Source: Acinetobacter baumannii (GTDB lineage: Bacteria > Pseudomonadota > Gammaproteobacteria > Pseudomonadales > Moraxellaceae). From it: DNA of 64,000 bases. Made by a program: the position numbers and the translations under genes. Positions 27,824 through 35,227 of this stretch are shown piece by piece. Below the pieces are notes generated by a model, which was not told the DNA's origin, did not search any database, and saw only the letters and a list, made by a program, of their open reading frames with translations. Each line of letters opens with the position of its first letter. Position 1 is the first letter of the stretch. The stretch spans positions 88,151 to 152,150 of the forward strand of contig NZ_JADVOP010000004.1 of assembly GCF_016508585.1 (NCBI RefSeq). The letters are read 5' to 3'.

Positions 27824-28225
27824 TTAATCTTTAGTAACAAAACCACCTTCTAACGGTTCAACACTGATTTTTATCTCTGCTTTTAAGTTTAGCGCCGCAT
27901 AACGATCTTTAATCTCATTGATTAACTGCTCCATGCTGACATGACTTAAATCCAGTTCAGATTCAGCATAAGCCTTACTCACAAGATCCGTTTTATCTTG
28001 CTGTTTGGCTTCCATATTCCAGCGTTCAGTCATACCCACTAAACGTGCCAGTTCAATTAAGCTTTGCGCACTTGCAGGTGTTGAGTTATGCAGCCATTTA
28101 CTCATTGTGCCTTTTGAGGTTTCCAGCACATTGACAATATCGCTGGCCTTTATATTTTTATCTTGAATCAATTGCTTTAAACGTTTTGCACCTTCAATAA
28201 AAAGATCATCTTCTTTTTCTACCAT
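27824..28225 (-). CDS. Helix-turn-helix DNA-binding protein
   Basis: Protein of 133 residues with an XRE/Cro-like helix-turn-helix at about residues 13-60 (LIQDKNIKASDIVNVLETS...GTMSKWLHN). The remainder is helical and Lys/Glu-rich, with no recognised sensor domain, ending in EPLEGGFVTKD. It probably acts as a small repressor or regulator; the target is unknown. It is convergent with the DUF805 gene and divergent from the exonuclease gene at 28394. Confidence 0.72.
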   Translation of the reverse strand: MVEKEDDLFIEGAKRLKQLIQDKNIKASDIVNVLETSKGTMSKWLHNSTPASAQSLIELARLVGMTERWNMEAKQQDKTDLVSKAYAESELDLSHVSMEQLINEIKDRYAALNLKAEIKISVEPLEGGFVTKD

Positions 28226-28393
28226 CTGCTTGATTCCTGTAATTTCATCTCACAAAACTATCATCTTTTATTCAAAGTTTGTTATAACACAATATCGTTA
28301 AATTTTTTTATGTCTTGCCTGCTCAATTTTAATCAATACAGCAAGCAAATTATGGAATTTCAGCTGCCCCCTTAAATCTGAGAGCTAAAATTT

Positions 28394-29056
28394 GTGAATG
28401 ATCAGAGCCAACAACTCCCAAGCAAGGAACAGATTCTAAGCTTTCCACGTTTTCAAAATTTACCCTTAAATAAAATTATTGTGATCAATACCTTAGAACA
28501 GTGTCATAAAATTTCAGAAGAATTATCAAAAGTGACTTTACTCGGCTTTGATACAGAGTCAAAACCGACTTTTACTAAAGGTGAAGTTCAGACGGGGCCT
28601 CATCTCATTCAACTTGCGACCGCTGAGAAAGCTTATTTATTTCAGGTTTCATCTGAAATTCTAACCTTTTTAAAACCCTTTTTAGAAAACACAAATCAAC
28701 TCAAAGTCGGCTTTGGTCTAAAAAATGACTTACATTTATTTCGTAAAAAAGGTATAGAGCTGCATAGTGTGATTGAGCTTTCCAAGCGTTTCTCCAGTTT
28801 CGGTATCACTAACCCATTAGGCATTAAAAATGCTATGGCACTCCTGTTTCAGGTTCATTTTCCAAAAAGCAAATCAGTCAGCACTTCTAACTGGGCAAAA
28901 AAAAATCTGACCATTCCACAAATTCAGTACGCAGCAGCAGATGCTTATGCGCCTGTTCTTATTTTCAAGGCGCTGCTCGATTTAAATTTAATCCCCATTG
29001 ATATCGCCAAAATCGTGACTGAATTGCAGAAGAATGAAAATAAAAGCCCTAACTGA
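28394..29056 (+). CDS. 3'-5' exonuclease domain protein (RNase D-like, DEDDy)
   Basis: Protein of 220 residues consisting of a single DEDD-family exonuclease domain. Exo I has LLGFDTESKP (Asp, Glu), Exo II has VGFGLKNDLHLF (Asp), and Exo III has YAAADAYAPVLIF (Tyr/Asp), so all catalytic positions are present. It lacks the HRDC domains of full-length RNase D. Likely acts on RNA or DNA 3' ends. Start is GTG at 28394 with a weak GAG upstream. Confidence 0.8.
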   Translation: MNDQSQQLPSKEQILSFPRFQNLPLNKIIVINTLEQCHKISEELSKVTLLGFDTESKPTFTKGEVQTGPHLIQLATAEKAYLFQVSSEILTFLKPFLENTNQLKVGFGLKNDLHLFRKKGIELHSVIELSKRFSSFGITNPLGIKNAMALLFQVHFPKSKSVSTSNWAKKNLTIPQIQYAAADAYAPVLIFKALLDLNLIPIDIAKIVTELQKNENKSPN

Positions 29057-29131
29057 TACTTAGAAATTGATCAAGTTTTTGCTAAGATGAACGCCAATCA
29101 ATTTCTATGAGATTAGGCAAGGAGCGAAAGC

Positions 29132-29863
29132 ATGCTGATCATCCCTGCAATAGACCTGAAAGATGGTAAATGTGTACGTTTAAAACAAGGTCGTATGGAA
29201 GACGATACTGTATTTTCTGATGATCCAGTTGCAACTGCACAACACTGGGTAAATGAAGGTGCTCGTCGTTTACATCTGGTTGATCTGAACGGTGCTTTCG
29301 CTGGTACGCCAATCCATAAACCTGTGGTTGAAGCAATTGCCAAAGCACAGCCTGAACTCCCTATTCAGATTGGTGGTGGTATCCGCTCTTTAGAGACGAT
29401 TGAGCATTACCTGGATGCAGGCGTGTCGTTTGTGATCATTGGAACAAAAGCGGTTCAAAACCCTGAGTTTGTTGAAGAAGCATGTCAAAAATTTGCAGGT
29501 CACATCATTGTTGGTATTGATGCAATGAACGGTATGGTTGCTACAGATGGCTGGGCAAATGTAACGGATGTAAAAGCGACTGATCTTGCAAAACGTTTTG
29601 CTGATGCAGGTGTATCAAGTATTGTTTATACAGACATCGCACGCGATGGCATGATGCAAGGCGTCAATGTTGAACAGACCGTCAATCTAGCGCAATACTC
29701 AGGTCTTCCTGTCATTGCTTCAGGTGGGGTGACCAACTTAGACGATGTGCGTAACTTAAAGGGTAAACCAGGTATTTTGGGCGCAATTACGGGTCGTGCA
29801 ATTTATGAAGGCACACTCAATCTACGTGAAGCTCAATTATTATTGGATCAACAAACACTCTAA
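29132..29863 (+). CDS. hisA: Phosphoribosylformimino-AICAR-P isomerase
   Basis: Fourth step of histidine synthesis, isomerising ProFAR to PRFAR. TIM barrel of 243 residues, usual length. The first strand has catalytic Asp8 ([14 protein letters not shown]), and phosphate-binding glycines lie in IGGGIRS and ASGGV. AAGGAG lies 7 nt before the ATG. Terminator at 29879-29908. Separated from hisH and hisF by unrelated genes. Confidence 0.97.
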   Translation: MLIIPAIDLKDGKCVRLKQGRMEDDTVFSDDPVATAQHWVNEGARRLHLVDLNGAFAGTPIHKPVVEAIAKAQPELPIQIGGGIRSLETIEHYLDAGVSFVIIGTKAVQNPEFVEEACQKFAGHIIVGIDAMNGMVATDGWANVTDVKATDLAKRFADAGVSSIVYTDIARDGMMQGVNVEQTVNLAQYSGLPVIASGGVTNLDDVRNLKGKPGILGAITGRAIYEGTLNLREAQLLLDQQTL

Positions 29864-29878
29864 GTACAAAGTAGATGA

Positions 29879-29908
29879 AAAAAAGAGAATCTCAAGATTC
29901 TCTTTTTT
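29879..29908 (+). terminator. Rho-independent terminator after hisA
   Basis: AAAAAAGAGAATC (29879-29891) pairs with GATTCTCTTTTTT (29896-29908) across a 4-nt TCAA loop, with a six-T tail. Confidence 0.9.
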
Positions 29909-29936
29909 GATGGCTTGCTCAATCGCAGACTCACGA

Positions 29937-30230
29937 TTAGACCAATGTATTCTCAAAATGCTGCATTTCTATTTTTTGTGCCAAAAAAGGTTTTAATGCC
30001 ATAAACCAATGTTTGAATTCTTCTGTTTTCATAAAAACGTCAGTGTGTGCTTTTAAATCAGTCCAGTGAATTTGTAGAATATATTGCTGATTATTCTCTA
30101 TTCCACGAATCAATTTAAATTTTTCACAACCTTGTGCATTTCTAAAAATGTCGGATAATTCATAGAATTTCTTTTCGAAAGCCGATTGCTGACCCTCAAT
30201 AATATGAAATAAAGCTTGTTCAATCACCAT
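29937..30230 (-). CDS. Antibiotic biosynthesis monooxygenase (ABM) domain protein
   Basis: Small protein of 97 residues with the dimeric alpha/beta-barrel ABM fold: FHIIEGQQSAFEKKFYEL, YILQIHWTDLKAHTDVFMK and a C-terminal strand. Related proteins are quinol or small-aromatic monooxygenases or haem-binding enzymes; no residue here decides the activity. Single gene facing hisA. Confidence 0.7.
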   Translation of the reverse strand: MVIEQALFHIIEGQQSAFEKKFYELSDIFRNAQGCEKFKLIRGIENNQQYILQIHWTDLKAHTDVFMKTEEFKHWFMALKPFLAQKIEMQHFENTLV

Positions 30231-30385
30231 GGCTTATTTCTCTTTATGCATATTTTAATGTTTAAATTATAACGCTTTCAGGTGACAATTTAATGATTGC
30301 AGCTCATTTTTATCAAACTTAACCTCAGCATAATTCTGTACTTTCGCGTAAAATAGCGGTGCTTTCTTTCTCCCTGTTGTTTTTT

Positions 30386-31279
30386 ATGTCGTCCTCTCCC
30401 TTCACTTTATTTTTAAAATCGAAAATACCTCAAATTGCCCTGATCATCATGACCATGATCTGGGGAGGTACCTTTGTCGTTGTGCATCTGGCCTTGAATT
30501 ACAGTTCTCCAATGTTCTTTGTGGGTTGCCGTTTTGCAGCGGCAACAATCGCGGTCGGATTATTGTCATATAGATACCTCAGAGGCATTAATCTAAAAGA
30601 AATCATTGCAGGCGCACTGATAGGCAGCATGATTACTGGAGGTTATGGCTCACAAACTGTGGGAATGCAAACGATCAGCAGTAGTGAATCTGCGTTTTTA
30701 ACGGCGTTGTATGTCCCTTTGGTGCCTGTTCTGATTTGGTTGATTTTCCGCAAACGACCTCACATGATGACATGGTTCGGCGTTTTACTGGCATTTATCG
30801 GGTTAATTTTCTTAACAGGCAATGGCTTTAACCAGATCAACCTAAATACAGGGCAAATCGTGACCCTACTCGGCTCTTTTGCAATTGCAATGGAAATTAT
30901 TTTCATTGGCTACTTTGCAGGGAAAGTAAATCTTCAGCGGGTGACTGTCATTCAGCTGGCTTTTGCTTCAGTGTTATCTTTTGCATCAATGCCCTTCGTT
31001 GGAGAACACCATATCCCCGCTTTTTCATGGGAACTGCTTATACTTGCTGTAGGATTAGGGCTGACCAGTTCAATACTACAGTTGACCATGAACTGGGCAC
31101 AACGCTCAGTTGATCCATCTCAGGCTGCGGTGATCTATGCAGGTGAACCCGTGTGGGCAGCATTGTTTGGCAGAATTGCAGGTGAACGCCTGCCCTTGGT
31201 TGCACTTTTTGGCGGATTACTTGTGGTTTTGGGGGTCATCGTCAGCGAATGGAGACCTCGGTTTTTAAAAAGAAAATAG
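30386..31279 (+). CDS. EamA/DMT-family transporter
   Basis: Inner-membrane protein of about 297 residues with ten predicted helices in two EamA repeats, as in the drug/metabolite exporter family. The first repeat has MTMIWGGTFVVVHLAL, the second QAAVIYAGEPVWAALFG, both conserved positions. The substrate is unknown. I use the ATG at 30386 because a GTG at 30359 would add ten residues without a ribosome-binding site; neither start has a good one. A long hairpin follows at 31296-31351. Confidence 0.8.
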   Translation: MSSSPFTLFLKSKIPQIALIIMTMIWGGTFVVVHLALNYSSPMFFVGCRFAAATIAVGLLSYRYLRGINLKEIIAGALIGSMITGGYGSQTVGMQTISSSESAFLTALYVPLVPVLIWLIFRKRPHMMTWFGVLLAFIGLIFLTGNGFNQINLNTGQIVTLLGSFAIAMEIIFIGYFAGKVNLQRVTVIQLAFASVLSFASMPFVGEHHIPAFSWELLILAVGLGLTSSILQLTMNWAQRSVDPSQAAVIYAGEPVWAALFGRIAGERLPLVALFGGLLVVLGVIVSEWRPRFLKRK

Positions 31280-31295
31280 CGTTCAGAAAGGACTA

Positions 31296-31351
31296 AATCA
31301 CTTCATTAAAAACAGCGTTTCAAACTAAACGCTGTTTTTAATGAAGTGATT
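31296..31351. terminator. Bidirectional terminator with 25-bp stem
   Basis: Perfect 25-bp arms (31296-31320 with 31327-31351) and a 6-nt CAAACT loop lie between two convergent genes. The arms hold AAAAACAGCGTTT and its complement, giving internal T-tracts in both directions. The length is unusual for a terminator. Confidence 0.75.
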
Positions 31352-31371
31352 GTTTCAATTCATGTTAACAT

Positions 31372-31764
31372 TTATAACGGTAAAGCTTGATCATCATTCA
31401 AAACAATAATTCCTCGTATTGCTCGATAAACAATCCATATCCAAGAAACAAATAAAGTTACTCCACAAAACACTGTAGCACCCAAGGCCACACCTGCAAA
31501 TGCGTTGACATTATCCATAGTGAAAAAGAGGAAAAGAAATGGAATAAATGCAACGATGGTCCAGATCAAGTACCACCAGAATGTCCTGATTTGCCACTTA
31601 AAATGGCTTTCAAAAATCGTACCTCGTACAGCGTCTAGTTTTACGTAATTAATAATCAATGCAACAATTGCTAGGATTCCAGCGGAGAAAATCGCAATAA
31701 TGTAAAGAATGTATAAGATTAAGGTAAGAGATTTACTATTGTTTGAATCGACATAATTACTCAT
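31372..31764 (-). CDS. DUF4870-like membrane protein
   Basis: Protein of 130 residues with three to four hydrophobic segments (about residues 15-40, 55-80, 88-115), matching the DUF4870 pattern including the ESHFKWQIRTFWW loop between helices 1 and 2. Function of the family is unknown. The start is the ATG at 31764, preceded by AGGGG at 7-nt spacing; the longer frame would run into the upstream gene. It lies 34 bp downstream of the cold-shock/DUF1294 gene and may share its transcript. Confidence 0.75.
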   Translation of the reverse strand: MSNYVDSNNSKSLTLILYILYIIAIFSAGILAIVALIINYVKLDAVRGTIFESHFKWQIRTFWWYLIWTIVAFIPFLFLFFTMDNVNAFAGVALGATVFCGVTLFVSWIWIVYRAIRGIIVLNDDQALPL

Positions 31765-31798
31765 CGCAAGCCCCTGTTTAAAACTTGGCGATTTCATT

Positions 31799-32434
31799 CT
31801 AAATGTGGAATACATTTAAAGGTGAAATTAACCATAAAATCAATAAAATATTAAAGACTATGGTACAGAAATAGATATTTCTAAAAGGTTGTTTTTGTGT
31901 TTTATGTCGTAAGCGTTGTTGTGCTAGCCATGCAGCGGGCCAGCCCCCTAAACAGGCTAAAATATGTAAGGTATTTTCAGGCACACGACGTCGATTGAAT
32001 TGTGCAGCTTCTTTGTCCTGTGAATAGAACCAATAAGTCATCACATTGATGATGCTGATAAAAAGCAGAACCATGCCATTTAACCAACCACTTATGCTTA
32101 AAATTGCCAAAGCCACTATATAAACGATACATATGATTTGCATCGGCTGTAATGAAGAGTCTTTCTGGGCTTTCAGTTTGTTGTGATTGACTTGATTCGT
32201 TTTGGCATGAACAGTTTGAGTTGCTTTCAAATAAGTCACTTGCTTGGCTTTATAACGTCCCTGTCCATCCAACTGCACCACATACTCAAGTGCACAGCCC
32301 ACTATGGGCCGTGGACCTTTTTGTGCAAAATCTTTGATGTGCAGGAACACACGCTCTTTTAGTCCATCATTGGGTTGAATAAAGCCATAGCCTTTGTCAT
32401 CAAACCACTCAACTAAACGACCTTGATCACGCAT
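31799..32434 (-). CDS. Cold-shock-domain and DUF1294 membrane fusion protein
   Basis: Protein of 211 residues combining two modules. An N-terminal cold-shock-like OB fold (about residues 1-70: GRLVEWFDDKGYGFIQPNDG with RNP-1-like KGYGFI) is followed by a linker, then a DUF1294 membrane region from about residue 95 with WFYSQDKEAA and GGWPAAWLAQQRLRHKTQK before the last helix. This CSD-DUF1294 pairing is known in other proteobacteria, but its role is not. It probably binds nucleic acid near the membrane. 19 bp downstream of thrB, so possibly cotranscribed. Confidence 0.85.
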   Translation of the reverse strand: MRDQGRLVEWFDDKGYGFIQPNDGLKERVFLHIKDFAQKGPRPIVGCALEYVVQLDGQGRYKAKQVTYLKATQTVHAKTNQVNHNKLKAQKDSSLQPMQIICIVYIVALAILSISGWLNGMVLLFISIINVMTYWFYSQDKEAAQFNRRRVPENTLHILACLGGWPAAWLAQQRLRHKTQKQPFRNIYFCTIVFNILLILWLISPLNVFHI

Positions 32435-32453
32435 TTTTTATCCCACACACTGA

Positions 32454-33404
32454 TTAAGCTGTTACAAATTTCAATCTTTCAATCAACATATTACGCATTT
32501 CTTGTGGATTTTTCTGCATGATATCATCCCCCGTTCGATCTGATTCAGCATTGATGTGTGCAATCTGCAAACGCATCATCCAAAAGCGTCCTGCCGCCAT
32601 TGCCAAATATAATTCCAGGCACGCCTTTTCATCTTCAGTCAGTGGACGAACCGAGCCATAAGCATTTAAAAATGCCATTGCCTTGGCTTCATTTAAAGTA
32701 ACTTCAGGATATTCGGTACAGAAATCATTTAATGTAATGGCGATATCAAATAGTAATTCATCTTGATTCATTTCATAAAAATCAAGGATTCCTTTAAGAT
32801 TATCCCCTTCAAACAAAGTATTGTCGCGGAACAAATCGGAATGAATCCAGCCTTTAGGTCTATTTGGATACATCTGTGTTAATGCTTGATACAATCCCAA
32901 GAGATTATCAAGTAGTGCTTTATCCGCCAGACTTAAAGTGGGTTTGATTTGTTTCGCCACATTGTACCAATAGTCATGATCACGGGCGATTTTACGCTGT
33001 AATGGAAAATCTTTTAATGCGATATGCATCTTTGCCTGAGCCATCGCAATCTGTTCAACTTGAACAATGTTTGATGGCATAGGATGTTTACCCATCATGC
33101 GTGGTGCAATCTGTGCAGGTTTATCTTTCAGCGTATGAATGGATTGCCCCTCATATTTGAGCGGTACAGGTACAGCCACGCCATGTTTACCTAAATGCTC
33201 TAATACAGGTACCAATTCACCAGCAGCTTGTGCATCCATATTTTCAAATAGGGTTAAAACAAACTGTGTTCCATCACGACAAATGATAAAATAGTTGGTA
33301 TTTTGGATACCGCCTTGAATTGGGTTCAGCTCAACCACCTCTAATCCATAGGGTGCTGCAAACACCTGAACTTCTTGTAAACTCAAAGTGGTATAAACCG
33401 ACAT
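32454..33404 (-). CDS. thrB: Homoserine kinase (ThrB2 / choline-kinase-like type)
   Basis: Homoserine kinase of 316 residues of the aminoglycoside-phosphotransferase-like fold found in Acinetobacter and Pseudomonas, not the GHMP kinase of enteric bacteria. It phosphorylates homoserine for threonine synthesis. The catalytic loop reads WIHSDLFRDN (Brenner motif) and the metal-binding Asp is in GILDFYEM. The N-terminal half has the ATP-binding beta-sheet start (LEVVELNPIQGGIQNTNYF). Gene order thrB to the CSD-DUF1294 gene suggests one unit. Divergent from hisF. Confidence 0.92.
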   Translation of the reverse strand: MSVYTTLSLQEVQVFAAPYGLEVVELNPIQGGIQNTNYFIICRDGTQFVLTLFENMDAQAAGELVPVLEHLGKHGVAVPVPLKYEGQSIHTLKDKPAQIAPRMMGKHPMPSNIVQVEQIAMAQAKMHIALKDFPLQRKIARDHDYWYNVAKQIKPTLSLADKALLDNLLGLYQALTQMYPNRPKGWIHSDLFRDNTLFEGDNLKGILDFYEMNQDELLFDIAITLNDFCTEYPEVTLNEAKAMAFLNAYGSVRPLTEDEKACLELYLAMAAGRFWMMRLQIAHINAESDRTGDDIMQKNPQEMRNMLIERLKFVTA

Positions 33405-33517
33405 AGAAAACCTGCGAAAAAACTTACATAAGTTTGATAGAATAACCGCTTCGGCTATTGCGGTGCTATAGCTAAGTCACGAAGTTTCATCATCGACTGT
33501 TATTTTTGGAAAAAATT

Positions 33518-34276
33518 ATGCTCGCTAAACGTATTATTCCTTGCCTAGACGTAGATAATGGTCGTGTGGTGAAAGGTGTTCAGTTTCTTGATATCCGTGA
33601 CGCAGGCGATCCTGTAGAAGTAGCCCGACGATATAATGAGCAAGGTGCAGATGAGATTACCTTTTTAGACATTACTGCAACCTCAAATGGTCGTGATACG
33701 ACTTATCGTACAGTAGAGCGTATGGCAGAAAGTGTATTTGTGCCCTTAACTGTCGGTGGTGGAGTACGTAAAGTTGAAGATATCCGCTTATTGTTAAATG
33801 CCGGTGCAGATAAAGTCAGTATTAACTCAGCTGCCGTATTTAATCCAGAATTTGTTCAAGAAGCCTCTCAACGTTTTGGCGCACAATGTATTGTTGTGGC
33901 GATCGATGCAAAAAAGACTGCAGAACATAAGTGGGAAATTTTCACCCATGGTGGACGTAAACCTACAGGAATTGATGCCATTGAATGGGCAGTAAAAATG
34001 GCGGAATACGGTGCAGGTGAACTGTTGGTCACGTCTATGGATGCTGATGGCACCAAAGCAGGTTATGATATCGGTCTTATGCGTCAAATCAACGATCGTG
34101 TCAGCATTCCAACGATTGCTTCTGGTGGTGTTGGTAATTTACAGCACCTTGCTGATGGCATTTTAAAAGGTGGCGCAGATGCGGTATTAGCAGCATCCAT
34201 CTTCCATTTTGGTCAATATACGATTCCTGAAGCAAAACAGTATCTCGCAGAACAAGGCATTGAAATGCGTCTTTAA
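33518..34276 (+). CDS. hisF: Imidazole glycerol phosphate synthase, cyclase subunit
   Basis: TIM-barrel cyclase of 252 residues that combines PRFAR with ammonia from HisH to give IGP and AICAR. Catalytic Asp11 ([14 protein letters not shown]) and the second acid near residue 130 (VAIDAKKT) are present, with the phosphate-binding ASGGVG motif. I start at the ATG at 33518 with GGAA upstream; the longer frame begins at TTG. It stands apart from the other his genes and is divergent from thrB. Confidence 0.96.
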   Translation: MLAKRIIPCLDVDNGRVVKGVQFLDIRDAGDPVEVARRYNEQGADEITFLDITATSNGRDTTYRTVERMAESVFVPLTVGGGVRKVEDIRLLLNAGADKVSINSAAVFNPEFVQEASQRFGAQCIVVAIDAKKTAEHKWEIFTHGGRKPTGIDAIEWAVKMAEYGAGELLVTSMDADGTKAGYDIGLMRQINDRVSIPTIASGGVGNLQHLADGILKGGADAVLAASIFHFGQYTIPEAKQYLAEQGIEMRL

Positions 34277-34355
34277 TGAATGGCGTTTTACCCAGACTAA
34301 AAGCCATATAGATAATCTCATGCTGTACTCAATAAACTGAATGATGTTGAAAGAT

Positions 34356-34378
34356 ACCTTCTCCCTATCGGAGGAGGT
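34356..34378 (+). promoter_or_regulatory. Hairpin masking a Shine-Dalgarno sequence
   Basis: ACCTTCTCC (34356-34364) pairs with GGAGGAGGT (34370-34378) around a CTATC loop, a 9-bp stem with one G-T wobble. The right arm contains a very strong ribosome-binding site ahead of ATG 34387. There is no T-run, so this is not a normal terminator. A masked site would open only if the stem melts or is displaced. Confidence 0.45.
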
Positions 34379-34386
34379 TACATTGA

Positions 34387-34470
34387 ATGATTATTTTGGA
34401 AGATAATAAAAACAATCCAAGCCAAGGCGTTATTCTGGGTTTTATATTGCCTTTATTAAGCCTAAGTTAA
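34387..34470 (+). CDS. Possible 27-residue small protein
   Basis: Short frame of 27 codons beginning MIILEDNKNNPSQG and ending in a hydrophobic GVILGFILPLLSLS. It is preceded by GGAGGAGG (34370-34377) at 9-nt spacing, a stronger ribosome-binding site than most genes here have. An overlapping TTG frame of 8 codons could use the same site. No family is recognised. Could be a small hydrophobic membrane peptide or chance. Confidence 0.3.
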   Translation: MIILEDNKNNPSQGVILGFILPLLSLS

Positions 34471-34825
34471 AGCAACATAAAGAAATCAATTAATAATATT
34501 TATTTTCAAATAAAATTTTACAATTTATTTGTCATGATTTTTAAATAGAGAATTCACTCAGTAATGATAAAATAAATGAAAGCAGTCACATTTCCAATTT
34601 TAATATCAGCGCCTTAAAATAAGCACATCCTTCAATATAAATCAGGGGATTATCCCTATTTACTGAAATCACTATATTTTTCTCCTATTTTTACTATTCA
34701 AAAAAATCATGAAACCGGGGTATTTCATATTCATTTTATTTCATTTAATCTTGATTGAAATAAGCCTCAAATTTTGTAGTTGTTGATGGAGTTAATAAAA
34801 ATAAACAGGGAGAATTAACTAGCTC

Positions 34826-35185
34826 ATGACTTATTCATATGATTATACACATCGATATGCTTTATTTGGAATGTCTGAATCCATGCATATTTATCATCGC
34901 GCCACCAGTTATGAACATCTCGCCCTGAATAATCACTATAGTGTGCATTATGATTTACATCGTCATGAACGCGTTAATACCTATCAGCGTAATGCGATTT
35001 GGTATTTTTTACATGCAGCATTGAAAGGCTATAGTAAAGCACAATACAAACTCGGGATGATTTATCTACAGGGCCAATTAGGGCTATCTCCTGACCAATG
35101 TAAAGCAAGAAAATGGTTACTACTGGCGGCAAATCAAGGGCATATCGAAGCACAAAACCAGCTTCACCATGTTTATCTACAATAA
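34826..35185 (+). CDS. Sel1-repeat small protein (paralogue of 7640)
   Basis: Protein of 119 residues. A His/Tyr-rich N-terminal half (YDYTHRYALF, HYDLHRHERV) is followed by one or two Sel1-like repeats: AALKGYSKAQYKLGMIYLQG and ARKWLLLAANQGHIEAQNQL. These align almost position for position with the protein at 7640, including the RNAxW lead-in and GQLGL between repeats, while the N-terminal halves differ. Probably a protein-interaction module of unknown role. Followed directly by a terminator at 35185-35210. Confidence 0.72.
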   Translation: MTYSYDYTHRYALFGMSESMHIYHRATSYEHLALNNHYSVHYDLHRHERVNTYQRNAIWYFLHAALKGYSKAQYKLGMIYLQGQLGLSPDQCKARKWLLLAANQGHIEAQNQLHHVYLQ

Positions 35186-35210
35186 AAAACCAGCTCGAAA
35201 GCTGGTTTTT
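35185..35210. terminator. Bidirectional terminator between Sel1 gene and ettA
   Basis: AAAAACCAGCT (35185-35195) pairs with AGCTGGTTTTT (35200-35210) across a CGAA tetraloop, with T-tracts in both directions between convergent genes. Confidence 0.9.
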
Positions 35211-35227
35211 AATCATCAGGGGAAGGT

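Larger units (their letters stand above)
34277..34825. other. Long intergenic region after hisF
   Basis: 549 bp without a recognised gene. After hisF comes an imperfect stem (ATGGCGTTTT...AAAAGCCAT), then the hairpin at 34356-34378 and a possible 27-codon frame at 34387-34470. From about 34480 to 34800 the sequence is very AT-rich. The Sel1 gene's ribosome-binding site AGGGAG lies 13 nt before its ATG, further than usual. Confidence 0.55.
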
